Shown: positions 16,062 to 24,425, numbered from the stretch's first letter. The stretch is DNA of 37,161 bases from Candidatus Methanoperedens sp. (GCA_026552855.1 JAPMTX010000155.1:1-37161); one strand, 5' to 3'. Program-made: numbers and translations. Notes: generated by a model from the sequence alone, not told the origin.

Positions 16062-16820
16062 TCAGTACTTGCCCGCCGCCCTTTTTATCTCCGCTCCCAG
16101 CGACCTGAGTACCGAATCGCGAAGCAGGTTCGCTTCCAGGCTCGTCCTCACCCTGGGGCGGGGCAGGTTGTTCTCGAAGATCTCCTTCACCGTGCCCGGG
16201 CGTGCTGACATCACAACCACCCTGTCAGAGAGGTATACAGCCTCATCCACGCTGTGCGTGACGAAGAGAGCGCTTATGTGCTCTTTCTCCCAGATGCGCA
16301 GAAGCTCAGCCTGCATCAGGTTCCTTGTCTGCGCATCAAGCGCGCCGAAAGGTTCATCCATCAGCAGGAGCTTGGGGTGATTGGCATACGCTCTCGCTAT
16401 CCCGACCCTTTGCTTCATCCCGCCTGAGAGTTCGAGGGGGTAATGGTCCTCAAACCCCCGCAAGCCCACAAGGTCGATGTAATGCTGCGATATCCGCTCG
16501 CGTTCCTCTTTCGGCAGTCCTTTTACTTCAGGTCCGAACTCTATATTCTCCCGCACCGTCCTCCAGGGGAAAAGCACGTACTCCTGGAATACGAAGCCGC
16601 ATTCCTTATTCACGCCTTCAATCCGTTTCCCGTCCAGGAAAAGCTCGCCCTCTGTAGGCGTATCCAGTCCTGCTACGAGGCGAAGAAGCGTGGTTTTTCC
16701 GCATCCGCTCGGACCGAGGAGGCATACGAACTCCCCATCTTCAACTTCGAGGTTCACATCCGAGACCGCAATAAAGTTATTGAATCTCCTGGAAACGCCC
16801 TGCAGCGCTAATCTACCCAT
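16062..16820 (-). CDS. ABC importer ATPase (nitrate/sulfonate/taurine class)
   Basis: A 252-residue ATPase. It has Walker A LLGPSGCGKTTLLRL, Q-loop VFQEYVLFPWRTVREN, signature LSGGMKQRVGIARAY, Walker B LLLMDEPFGALDAQTR and H-loop FVTHSVDEAVYLSDRV. The FGALDAQTR and ARPGTVKE phrases place it with SsuB/TauB/NrtD-like ATPases. It overlaps the permease by 13 bases and shares its operon. The substrate cannot be read from the ATPase. Confidence 0.92.
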   Translation of the reverse strand: MGRLALQGVSRRFNNFIAVSDVNLEVEDGEFVCLLGPSGCGKTTLLRLVAGLDTPTEGELFLDGKRIEGVNKECGFVFQEYVLFPWRTVRENIEFGPEVKGLPKEERERISQHYIDLVGLRGFEDHYPLELSGGMKQRVGIARAYANHPKLLLMDEPFGALDAQTRNLMQAELLRIWEKEHISALFVTHSVDEAVYLSDRVVVMSARPGTVKEIFENNLPRPRVRTSLEANLLRDSVLRSLGAEIKRAAGKY

Positions 16821-17614
16821 TTTATGAACCTCTTCTGAAGAAGGAGTATACTGATGTTCATGATGTACCCGATGACGCCTATCACTACCATGCCAGCCAC
16901 CATTTCAGCGTAGCGCCCGATATCGCCCATGTTCCATATGAAATACCCAAGTCCTACCGGGCTCCGGATAACCATCTCAGCAGCGACTATTGCCATCCAG
17001 CCCACGCCCAGACCTATCCGCAAGCCAGCGACTATGGAAGGAAGAGCAGATGGGATGACCACCTTCGTCACTATGTTCGATTGAGAGGCGCCAAGCGTCT
17101 TTGCAGCATCGATCAGCCGCACATCTGTAGATTTTACCCCGTATATGGTGTTCAGGATAATGGGAAATACCATGCCGATGAACACAATAAAAATCGAGCC
17201 CCCGCTGACAAGAATAAATATAGCCAGCGGTATCCATGCCATCGGCGGCATGTTCCTTACGATCTCGATTATGGGATTGAGGATGTTGTATATGAGCTTT
17301 GAGTATCCTATCCCTATGCCTACAGGAACGCCTACGATGAATGCTATGATACCGCCCTGGATAACGCGCCCCAGGCTGGCCTGCACATGGTCAGAAATCC
17401 CGTACGTGATCACAGGACCGTGAGCCTGCGAGAACAGAGAACCTGAGAACGCATACCAGGTCTCAGGCGGGGTGGGAATATCCTTCAGCCGCATGAAGGG
17501 GACGTTGAAAGTACCGTCCCTTGCAAACATCACCAGGGCATACCACAGCAGTACAAAACCGATAAGGGAGAGGACGTTAATGATCAGTCCATTTCTCCCT
17601 GCCCCGTTTTTCAT
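16808..17614 (-). CDS. ABC importer permease (SsuC/TauC class)
   Basis: A 268-residue inner-membrane permease with an N-terminal helix (about 11-30), a hydrophilic segment (31-75) and about five further helices. The cytoplasmic EAA loop is DAAKTLGASQSNIVTKVVIPSALPSIVAGLRIGLG, typical of binding-protein-dependent permeases of this class. The ATG at 17614 shares its A with the stop of the binding-protein gene (TAATG), so the two are translationally coupled. Confidence 0.92.
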   Translation of the reverse strand: MKNGAGRNGLIINVLSLIGFVLLWYALVMFARDGTFNVPFMRLKDIPTPPETWYAFSGSLFSQAHGPVITYGISDHVQASLGRVIQGGIIAFIVGVPVGIGIGYSKLIYNILNPIIEIVRNMPPMAWIPLAIFILVSGGSIFIVFIGMVFPIILNTIYGVKSTDVRLIDAAKTLGASQSNIVTKVVIPSALPSIVAGLRIGLGVGWMAIVAAEMVIRSPVGLGYFIWNMGDIGRYAEMVAGMVVIGVIGYIMNISILLLQKRFIKWVD

Positions 17615-18714
17615 TAAGAGACGACCTTAACTCCTTCCTTATCAGCAGCCATCAGGAAAAGCACATGCTGTATCGTACCCGGTCCTGGGTATCCCACGGT
17701 CTTTCCTCTCAGGTCTTTCAGTGAGGTTATGTTACTCGCTACAACTATCACCGAGCCCTCATCATTCATGCCTGCTATAACCCCCACGCGCGCATCATCG
17801 ACCGTGAAATCGTTGCTGTTTATCCTGTGAATGATCACAGGAGGGATGCCAAGGCTTCCCACATCCACAGTGCCGGCTTTGAAGCCATTCTGCATCTCAA
17901 ACGCTCCGTTCTGGAACGGCGCTCCTTCTGCAAGGGTGATATTTATCCCTACATCCTTGTACCAGCCCTTTTTCCACGCCACGAAGAACGGCAGTTCATG
18001 TATATCATTGATAAGGTAGCCGTAGCGGACGGTTACAGGTTCTTTCAGCGACAGGCTGCTTAGACTGGCATCTTTGTTCTGCACAGCCCATTCAACATAC
18101 TGGTTGGTTATCAGTGAATTCGCATAATCGGATGCATTCTTATACCCTGACTGGTTCCACTTTGCAGGGTCAAATATCCCGAAGTCCTGTATCTTATTGA
18201 TAAAGGTCGCAGTTCCCGGAACATCAGTAGTGTATACGAACTCGACATCAGAAAGGCTCATATTAGCCGCGTTCCGGTCAGTGAGACCGCCGAAATCCAT
18301 TGTATAGTTGATCAATTCTTCATGGTCGGGTGAACCCGGGCTCTTTGCTTTATTAATATAATCCACCGATCTAAGCTGCATAAGAGCCATGCGTTTGAGT
18401 ATCTCATCAGAGTTTTTTGTATTCTTATGCCAGTTATAATTGTATGCGACCACACAGCAGGGATGCTCTTTCCATATATCGCCTGAGTATAGCAGGGGTT
18501 TCCCGTACCCTTTAGTGACGGCTAATGACGGGTAGGGTTCCCACATTATGAACCCGGCGATCTCGCCGGTTGCAAGCCTCTGCACCATGTCCTGTCCGCT
18601 CATCTTTACGAGGTTGACAGGCTCCGAGGTCTCAGGGGGTTTATTACTTTCAAGGCATCCGGCTATCAATATGCTCAAACCGATAATGATAAGGATTTTT
18701 AATGAAGCTCTCAT
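17614..18714 (-). CDS. ABC importer binding lipoprotein, circularly permuted
   Basis: A 366-residue lipoprotein (lipobox LIAGC, Cys20) of the NMT1/SsuA-like class. Residues 33-214 (VNLVKMSGQDMVQRLATGEI, then FIMWEPYPSLAV) are what normally forms the second half of such proteins. Residues 225-366 (VTVRYGYLINDIHELPFFVA, then KAGTVDVGSLGIPPVI, LKDLRGKTVGYPGPGTIQHV, ending DKEGVKVVS) are what normally forms the first half. The normal order would join GVKV at the end to VNLVKMSG at the front. The signal peptide, the uninterrupted frame and the one-base overlap with the permease all argue for a functional gene. A tandem-duplication-then-truncation origin is likely. The ligand is unknown. Confidence 0.88.
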   Translation of the reverse strand: MRASLKILIIIGLSILIAGCLESNKPPETSEPVNLVKMSGQDMVQRLATGEIAGFIMWEPYPSLAVTKGYGKPLLYSGDIWKEHPCCVVAYNYNWHKNTKNSDEILKRMALMQLRSVDYINKAKSPGSPDHEELINYTMDFGGLTDRNAANMSLSDVEFVYTTDVPGTATFINKIQDFGIFDPAKWNQSGYKNASDYANSLITNQYVEWAVQNKDASLSSLSLKEPVTVRYGYLINDIHELPFFVAWKKGWYKDVGINITLAEGAPFQNGAFEMQNGFKAGTVDVGSLGIPPVIIHRINSNDFTVDDARVGVIAGMNDEGSVIVVASNITSLKDLRGKTVGYPGPGTIQHVLFLMAADKEGVKVVS

Positions 18715-18725
18715 GGTTTCCCTCT

Positions 18726-18743
18726 ATAATAATTAATTATTAT
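18726..18743. promoter_or_regulatory. Perfect 18-bp palindrome before the importer operon
   Basis: ATAATAATTAATTATTAT is an exact palindrome 12 bases upstream of the binding-protein ATG and within the divergent region shared with the HTH regulator gene. It may be the regulator's operator, or simply AT-rich leader; the symmetry is exact but the sequence is low complexity. Confidence 0.4.
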
Positions 18744-18847
18744 CATCTCTAAGCCAGCGTATTTAACAGTTTCCATATTTGCTTCCGTAATAACCCAAAT
18801 GTATTAATAAACCATTCTATATATACAATCGTGATAATAGGACAGCA

Positions 18848-19366
18848 ATGACGGCAGACGATCTTATAAAAGCGGCGGCAGAATCCGATGAAGCCTTTAT
18901 CAAGGAGTTCGGAAGGATAATCAGGGAAGAACTGCGCATGACAGCAGCGGAGTTCAGCGAGAGCTCAGGCATTCCTCCGAGCACGGTTTACAAGTTGTTA
19001 TCAGGGCACAGGGAGCCCAATATCAAGACGCTCCGGCAGATAGTAAGGATGCTTCGCAAAATGGAAGGCACTGAAAAAGTTGATTTTATTGCGGTCATTG
19101 CAGCCCGCCCTGTGCTTGATTACATCACCGAGAAAAAACTGAAAGTGGGTGGGCGGCTCCTGACTATAAGGGAATACTCAGCCACATCGATGGAGGAAGC
19201 TATCATCGCCGCGATCAGGGCTGAGAGGGACGGCGCCAAGGCTGTGGTCTGCGCGCCCATAGTGAGCACCACGGTCGAGAAGGTGCTGCGCATCCCTGTT
19301 GCCATTATCATGCCCAGGGACAGCCTTATGGAAGCCATAGAGCTTGCAGCAAGGAAAATGGGTTAA
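18848..19366 (+). CDS. HTH regulator with PrpR-N-like sensor domain
   Basis: A 172-residue DNA-binding protein. Residues 25-75 form a Cro/XRE-type helix-turn-helix (LRMTAAEFSESSGIPPSTVY, KLLSGHREPNIKTLRQIV). Residues 80-172 (VIAARPVLDYITEKK, then MEEAIIAAIRAERDGAKAVV, IPVAIIMPRDSLMEAIELA) resemble part of the PrpR N-terminal sensor fold. It diverges from the ABC importer operon and may regulate it. It overlaps the next gene by one base, so it heads the operon with the cysteine-cluster protein. Family placement of the sensor part is tentative. Confidence 0.75.
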   Translation: MTADDLIKAAAESDEAFIKEFGRIIREELRMTAAEFSESSGIPPSTVYKLLSGHREPNIKTLRQIVRMLRKMEGTEKVDFIAVIAARPVLDYITEKKLKVGGRLLTIREYSATSMEEAIIAAIRAERDGAKAVVCAPIVSTTVEKVLRIPVAIIMPRDSLMEAIELAARKMG

Positions 19367-19992
19367 TGGTAATGGAGAGAAAAGAGAGGGAGATAGCCCG
19401 GTTGGAAGAAGCCCTGGAAGAGGCTGCCGGGATAGATGAAGGGAAGCTTGCCGCTGAAATAAAAGCCATCGGGTTTAAGTGCCAAAAGTGCGCAGAGTGC
19501 TGCAAAACAGAATACGGGGATAATACCGTAACCGTTTTTCCTTTTGAGATAGAGCGCATACGTGAAACAACAGGGCTGAACAAAGAAGAGATAGTAACAC
19601 CGATGCCTTCTGAGGATACCGACCCTGAAGGGAATATACATACCTTTGAATGGGTGCTGCGGAAAAACGAGGACTGCATTTTTCTCAGGATCGGCTTATG
19701 CAGAATATACGGGTGCAGACCGCGTATATGCAGGACGTATCCTTTTTATCTGCTGGAAGGGCGCCTCGGGGTCTCAGAATGCAGGGGACTTGGAGGCGAG
19801 ATAAGTTATGAAGAGAGTATGGGGATTGCGGCACTGCTGAAAGAGAGGTACATAGCTGAAATCAAAGAATCCATTTCACTTCTTGAAAGGTTCAATGGGT
19901 TTAAACCCGGGAGCGGGGGCAATATATGCGTACACGATAGCGAGGGCGAGCACTGGGTTGATATAGAATTACAAGATACAGGCAAGATTTAA
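19366..19992 (+). CDS. YkgJ-type cysteine-cluster protein
   Basis: A 208-residue protein of the YkgJ/CxxCxxCC family (possible iron-sulfur or zinc site). The conserved cysteines appear as FKCQKCAECCKTEYGD, then CIFLRIGLCRIYGCRPRICRTYPF, then SECRGLG. An N-terminal charged helix (1-35) precedes the cluster. Translation starts at ATG 19366, overlapping the regulator stop, or at ATG 19372 two codons later. Function in this family is unknown; the context with an HTH regulator offers no substrate. Confidence 0.82.
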   Translation: MVMERKEREIARLEEALEEAAGIDEGKLAAEIKAIGFKCQKCAECCKTEYGDNTVTVFPFEIERIRETTGLNKEEIVTPMPSEDTDPEGNIHTFEWVLRKNEDCIFLRIGLCRIYGCRPRICRTYPFYLLEGRLGVSECRGLGGEISYEESMGIAALLKERYIAEIKESISLLERFNGFKPGSGGNICVHDSEGEHWVDIELQDTGKI

Positions 19993-20058
19993 TATGGTTA
20001 AGGTAAGTGTTGTATTAGAATCATGCAAAAACTCTCAGAGAAGTAATCGGAATATTCT

Positions 20059-20685
20059 ATGAAACTCCTTGCACTCTCAGACCTCCATGGCGATTACTCC
20101 CACATCGAAGCCATTCGCAATAAAGCAGGCATATTTGATGCTGTACTGATTGCCGGGGATATAACTAACTTCGGACCTGATGAGCATGCGCTGGAATTAC
20201 TTAAGATGTTCAGGGAGCCTGTGCTTGCAGTCCCGGGGAACTGCGATAACCCCTCGATCCTGAAGCTGCTGGATGAGAACGCCATAAACCTCCATAATTC
20301 ATTGCATACATTCGGAGGACTGACCTTTATCGGTCTTGGCGGCTCAAACCCCACGCCTTTTAATACGCCTTTTGAGCTTTCAGAGAAGAAGATAGGCGAA
20401 TATATCGGCAAACTGCTGATGGGCTTAAAGGGCAGGGTTATTTTATTATCCCACGCACCTCCGCGAAATACGACAGATAAACTGCCGCACGGCAACGCAG
20501 GCAGCGAAGCATTAGCCAGATACCTTGGAAGGTTCGACCTCATTGTATGCGGTCACATCCATGAAGCCAGGGGCTCGGTACGCGTGAACGGCACGCTCGT
20601 GGTGAATCCAGGCGTGGCATCAAAGGGGCAGGCTGCACTTATAACGGTAGACAGAGAGATAAACATAGAATTCATCGGTACGTAA
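20059..20685 (+). CDS. Calcineurin-like metallophosphoesterase
   Basis: A 208-residue phosphoesterase of the YfcE/MJ0936-like class. All metal-binding motifs are present in order: LSDLHGD (DxH), AGDITNFG (GD), PGNCDN (GNxD), LLSHAPP (H) and CGHIHEARG (GHxH). The usual substrates are phosphodiesters or phosphomonoesters; the true one is unknown. Its stop overlaps the cooC ATG by one base (TAATG), and cooC overlaps radB, so the three form one operon. Confidence 0.9.
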   Translation: MKLLALSDLHGDYSHIEAIRNKAGIFDAVLIAGDITNFGPDEHALELLKMFREPVLAVPGNCDNPSILKLLDENAINLHNSLHTFGGLTFIGLGGSNPTPFNTPFELSEKKIGEYIGKLLMGLKGRVILLSHAPPRNTTDKLPHGNAGSEALARYLGRFDLIVCGHIHEARGSVRVNGTLVVNPGVASKGQAALITVDREINIEFIGT

Positions 20686-21443
20686 TGATCAAAATAGCGA
20701 TTTCAGGTAAAGGCGGCGTCGGAAAGACGACTGTCTCAGGCACGCTGGCGCGGATCCTTGCAAGAAACGGTTACGATGTACTGGCGATCGATGCAGACCC
20801 CAGCATGAATCTCGCCTCTGCGCTTGGCATAAAGAACCCGCCAAGACCATTGACCGAATTCAAGGAACTCATAGACGAGAGGGCAGGAGGACATTCAGGG
20901 ATGTTCAAACTGAACCCGAAGGTGGACGATATCGCTGAGAAATTCGGCATCACAGGACCAGATAACGTGAAACTGCTCGTGCTCGGCACTGTGGAGAGGG
21001 GAGGGAGCGGCTGCATGTGCCCCGCAAGCTCGTTCTTAAAGGCACTTCTGCGGCATGTGATCCTGAAAATGAACAGCGTTGTCATCCTTGACATGGAGGC
21101 GGGAATAGAGCATCTCGGGCGCGGTACCACGAGGGGAATAGATATCATGCTCATCGTAGTTGAGCCTGGAGCGAGGTCGATAGAGACCGCAGGGAGAATA
21201 GTGGAACTTGCGCGCCAGATAGATATAAGGAGATTCGGCGCCATAATAAATAAAGCAGCGGGAGATGTAAAAGAGGTCACAGATAAGCTTCAAGGATACG
21301 GTATAGACGTAGCAGGCGTGATACCGTATGACACAGCCCTTATCCGGGCTGATATGGACAGTATTGCTCCCATAGATAAGGGAGGGACGGCGGTTGAGGC
21401 TATGAAGGAGATATTGAATAAGTTACCGGTCAGGAAGGAATGA
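20685..21443 (+). CDS. cooC: CO dehydrogenase nickel-insertion ATPase CooC
   Basis: A 252-residue MinD/ParA-like ATPase. It has the deviant Walker A SGKGGVGKTT (residues 7-16), the AIDADPSMNLA switch region, and a CxC motif C110-M-C112 in GGSGCMCPASS, matching the nickel-binding cysteines of CooC. EAGIEHLGRGTTRGIDIMLIV and VVEPGARSIETA further match this family. CooC dimerises with ATP and supplies Ni to the C-cluster of CooS, which is encoded 9 kb upstream here. It is embedded between a phosphoesterase and radB by overlapping starts and stops, so it is not in a co operon. Confidence 0.9.
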   Translation: MIKIAISGKGGVGKTTVSGTLARILARNGYDVLAIDADPSMNLASALGIKNPPRPLTEFKELIDERAGGHSGMFKLNPKVDDIAEKFGITGPDNVKLLVLGTVERGGSGCMCPASSFLKALLRHVILKMNSVVILDMEAGIEHLGRGTTRGIDIMLIVVEPGARSIETAGRIVELARQIDIRRFGAIINKAAGDVKEVTDKLQGYGIDVAGVIPYDTALIRADMDSIAPIDKGGTAVEAMKEILNKLPVRKE

Positions 21444-22132
21444 GCAGCATAAAAACACAGGATAGGATTCCCTGCGGATGCAAATGCATCGACGATCTCC
21501 TCGGCGGGGGGTTTGAGAGCGGGATAATCACGCAGCTTTACGGCGCATCAGGTACGGGAAAGACGAACATATGCATTCAGCTTGCTATCCAGTGCGTCAG
21601 GGGAGGGAAGAAGGTCATTTTCATAGACACAGAAGGTTTCTCAGCAGAGCGGTTTAAACAGATAGCTGGCGAGGATGCAAAAAAAATAGCAGGCGACATA
21701 ATCATATACGAACCTTCAAGCCTTGAACAGCAGTATTCAGCCATCGTTGACCTTGAGAAAATAATGAGCGAGAGGATAGGGCTGATAATCCTGGACTCGG
21801 CTGCGCTCTATTACAGGCTCGGACTGACACGTGAAGACAGGGATGAGGAAAACATGGCACTGCGGCGCGAGCTTGTTAACCAGATAGGCATCCTTCACGG
21901 GATAGCCAGAAGGCATAACGTGGCTGTGGTAATAACGAACCAGGTCTATAAGGATATTAATACAGGCGAGATACACCCTATCGGAGGGACTGCAGTGGAG
22001 CACCTCTCAAAGACCATTATACTGCTTGAAAAGATCGGGATATCCAGGCGAAGAGCCACGCTGCAGAAGCACAGATCAAAAAGCGAAGGCGCTTACTGCG
22101 ATTTCATGCTGACAGAAAAAGGCGTGGAGTAG
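21440..22132 (+). CDS. radB: DNA repair and recombination protein RadB
   Basis: A 230-residue RecA-superfamily ATPase and archaeal RadA paralog, without RadA's N-terminal helix-hairpin-helix domain. It has Walker A GASGTGKTN, Walker B LIILDSAALYYRLG, the start GCKCIDDLLGGGFESG, and the C-terminal VITNQVY and GGTAVEHLSKTIILLEK stretches characteristic of RadB. ATG 21440 overlaps cooC by four bases (ATGA). The role is as recombination mediator or RadA modulator. Confidence 0.95.
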   Translation: MSSIKTQDRIPCGCKCIDDLLGGGFESGIITQLYGASGTGKTNICIQLAIQCVRGGKKVIFIDTEGFSAERFKQIAGEDAKKIAGDIIIYEPSSLEQQYSAIVDLEKIMSERIGLIILDSAALYYRLGLTREDRDEENMALRRELVNQIGILHGIARRHNVAVVITNQVYKDINTGEIHPIGGTAVEHLSKTIILLEKIGISRRRATLQKHRSKSEGAYCDFMLTEKGVE

Positions 22133-22133
22133 T

Positions 22134-22568
22134 TTAAGATTTACGCCCCTGCAGCAATTTGAAAATTTTTTGCAAAAAAACCCTGGGCGTTGTCTCCTGC
22201 GGCGCTTCTCCGGGTTTTGAAGGTCCAGGCGCCTCTCCGGGTTTTGAAGGTTCGGACGCGCCGGCAGGCTTCTCCTTCTTCTTTGGTTTTGTCTCCCTTA
22301 AGAGGTACCATGACAGCACCTCGGCATACGCGATAATCCCGATGTATGCTGACCAGATGAGAAGCAGTATATGGACATTATATACAGGCACCATGACCGA
22401 GAACTGCTCTATCGAGAGGAAATCCAGTGTAAGACCGGGCAGCAGGAGAACAGAGATCGCGGGAAGGAGTATCAATACGAATGCAGAGAGCATAGGCGAG
22501 ACATATACGAGTATGACCAGGACGATCAGCGCGTATATAAAAAAGACCAGAAGCGAAAGAATATCCAT
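22134..22568 (-). CDS. Membrane protein with Pro/Gly-rich cytoplasmic tail
   Basis: A 144-residue protein with hydrophobic segments at about 4-24, 28-50 and 65-90 and then a charged linker KPKKKEKPAG, a repeated SKPGEAP(GP) tail and a C-terminal amphipathic FLQKIFKLLQGRKS. No family recognised. It lies five bases downstream of the 550-residue secreted protein and is probably co-transcribed with it. It is convergent with radB, with one base between the stops. Confidence 0.65.
   Translation of the reverse strand: MDILSLLVFFIYALIVLVILVYVSPMLSAFVLILLPAISVLLLPGLTLDFLSIEQFSVMVPVYNVHILLLIWSAYIGIIAYAEVLSWYLLRETKPKKKEKPAGASEPSKPGEAPGPSKPGEAPQETTPRVFLQKIFKLLQGRKS
22201..22254. repeat. Two tandem 27-bp repeats
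   Basis: Two 27-bp units (22201-22227 and 22228-22254) differ at about three positions and encode, on the reverse strand, successive SKPGEAPGP-type units of the tail of the overlapping gene. Confidence 0.85.
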
Positions 22569-22572
22569 TTTA

Positions 22573-24225
22573 TCACCTGTCCTTTAACCTGATAAACATC
22601 ATTGCAACAACCGCCGCGCCCGCGATGATCCCTGAGATCGCCATAAATGATGTGAGCATGAATGCCAGTATATCACCCTGCTTTGCATCCAGCGGTGATG
22701 CAGTATTATTCTCAGGGCTCACCTTTTTATCCACAGTATCCCTTGGGACCGTAAGTCCGACCTCCTCCGAGCGCGCCTGTCTGGCAATACCGCGGATATC
22801 GCGATACGTTGCCTCTGCTGCTGGCAGGACTACAGCATCGCCCTGTAAAGAGTACGTGATAACAGCGCTTTCACCAGCCTCAAGGAAGCCGGACCATGAC
22901 GTATCTCCCCGGGTAACCGGAGAGCCGTCAGGTATATTATCTGATACGTTCACCATTGCAGATCTATCTCCAGAGTTATTTATATTGATCTTTACATTAA
23001 TTAAATTATTTATTTTTGAAGCGGATTTTGTAATAACGATCAGAGGTCTGTGCACCATCATCATAACTTCGTTTGAGTATGAAGCGTTCTTTTTCCATTT
23101 CGCCACAGCAGGCGGAAGTATATAGCGCCCGAGCTTTTGGGGCGAAACAGGATACGTGATATTCGCCGAGTCTCCGGGTCTCAATCTTACTGTCCAGTTA
23201 AGCTGTTTTAAGCTGAGCTTCTCGTCAATGACTGTATCATATATACTGACCGATTCCTCGGTTTGTCCGCCATTGTAAACATATAGCTCAACAGTCAAGT
23301 TCTGCTCGTCCGTATCCCGGGGAGTCCATTTCCGTATCGAGATAAGCGGCAGGACACGGATAACTTTACTGGTTGTGGTTGAATATCCGTTGCCGAAATA
23401 ATCACGTACCCATACTGTTGCTGTTATGGTTATAGTAGAATTCTCAGGCGGCTGTTTGATAGAGGACCGGAACGACCTCGCTCCGGTGACATTTGTCAAT
23501 GAGAACGCTGCAGGCAGGATATCCGCGCTCATGCTGCTCTCTAAAACCACACCCTCGATATTCTGGACCGTATCAGTTTCAGTCTCCACCGATACCTGGA
23601 CTGTCTCATCCGGGTAATATTCATCCTTATCTGTTGAGATACTGGCTCTTGCCGCTGGCATCGGGTATGTCAGGAGTTCAAGTTTCACAGAGCCGGTCTG
23701 GTTTATATCCGCAGCGATAATCCTTAAGTTCCCGTAGTCACGGGAGCTATTTTCAAAGAACTGCTCCGTATTTAGCGTATTTTTGCCTGATACGGTCAGG
23801 TTCACCGAGTCAGGACTGAACGTTTCTGTACTGACAGTATAATTCTCTACCGTGTATTTTTCGCCCCATTTCAGTAATTTGCTGCCTGTCTGCCTCCAGA
23901 CCGCTTTATCCTCAGGCGTACTGATGGAGAGCCAGGAGTACTTTCCCCTTATCCCGAGCAGGGTAATCCGTATAAAATCCTGCTCATGGAAATCATTTAC
24001 TCTCAGTTCTTTTTCTCCAACTACTTTCTGGTTCTTATAAATAACAATACCGGCTTTATCGCTGCCTATGGATTTTGCAGTTACGAGGTAATTCTCAAAT
24101 CCCAGCGTCTCGTTTACCCTGATGAATCCTGAAGATTTGATAACCCAGACTGTATCAACCATACTGGCAGATGCAGCAGGGATTAGACCGATAATTATCA
24201 GGCATATTATTATTTTTACTTTCAT
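22573..24225 (-). CDS. Large secreted COG1361-like membrane-anchored protein
   Basis: A 550-residue extracytoplasmic protein: signal peptide (1-20), a beta-rich N-terminal domain (21-130), two or three Ig/CARDB-like repeats (for example TVELYVYNGGQTEESVSIYD and VKININNSGDRSAMVNVSDN), and a C-terminal anchor helix (about 520-545, SFMAISGIIAGAAVVAMMFI) ending RLKDR. It shares the repeat logic of the protein at 3618-4874 but is not a close copy. It is probably the first gene of a two-gene unit with the following membrane protein. An envelope or surface role is likely; no specific function. Confidence 0.72.
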   Translation of the reverse strand: MKVKIIICLIIIGLIPAASASMVDTVWVIKSSGFIRVNETLGFENYLVTAKSIGSDKAGIVIYKNQKVVGEKELRVNDFHEQDFIRITLLGIRGKYSWLSISTPEDKAVWRQTGSKLLKWGEKYTVENYTVSTETFSPDSVNLTVSGKNTLNTEQFFENSSRDYGNLRIIAADINQTGSVKLELLTYPMPAARASISTDKDEYYPDETVQVSVETETDTVQNIEGVVLESSMSADILPAAFSLTNVTGARSFRSSIKQPPENSTITITATVWVRDYFGNGYSTTTSKVIRVLPLISIRKWTPRDTDEQNLTVELYVYNGGQTEESVSIYDTVIDEKLSLKQLNWTVRLRPGDSANITYPVSPQKLGRYILPPAVAKWKKNASYSNEVMMMVHRPLIVITKSASKINNLINVKININNSGDRSAMVNVSDNIPDGSPVTRGDTSWSGFLEAGESAVITYSLQGDAVVLPAAEATYRDIRGIARQARSEEVGLTVPRDTVDKKVSPENNTASPLDAKQGDILAFMLTSFMAISGIIAGAAVVAMMFIRLKDR

Positions 24226-24290
24226 TATAGTTTAGTTCAAATTATATTGTTTGGAGTTCCTCTTTAGTTTTGGTCTGAAATATACTCATC

Positions 24291-24318
24291 TTCACACCCT
24301 TATTTATATCAGTGTGAA
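24291..24318. promoter_or_regulatory. TATA box flanked by mirrored TTCACAC sites
   Basis: TTCACAC (24291-24297) and its exact complement GTGTGAA (24312-24318) flank the TATA box. TCACAC, two bases, four bases, then TTATAT is in register with the proximal half of the taxis-type element seen at 33227 and 34495; the distal TTCACAC of that element is absent. It lies 108 bases before the HEAT-CheC gene. Confidence 0.5.
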
Positions 24319-24339
24319 TCCAAGGCGAATATAACTGAA

Positions 24340-24361
24340 AAGTTTGAATAAAGTTTGAATA
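24340..24361 (+). repeat. Tandem 11-bp direct repeat in leader
   Basis: AAGTTTGAATA is repeated exactly at 24340-24350 and 24351-24361, downstream of the TATA box and upstream of the HEAT-CheC gene. Confidence 0.8.
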
Positions 24362-24425
24362 AATACAGAAAAACAGTCGCTAATTGATTGCTATACCTGT
24401 TCCCTTATCAAAAGAGGTAATCTGA

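Noticed and set aside
22134-22587. Forward ORF over the Pro/Gly-rich membrane protein
   Set aside because: The reverse frame gives clear membrane helices, a sensible start after a ribosome site and operon spacing; the forward one does not.
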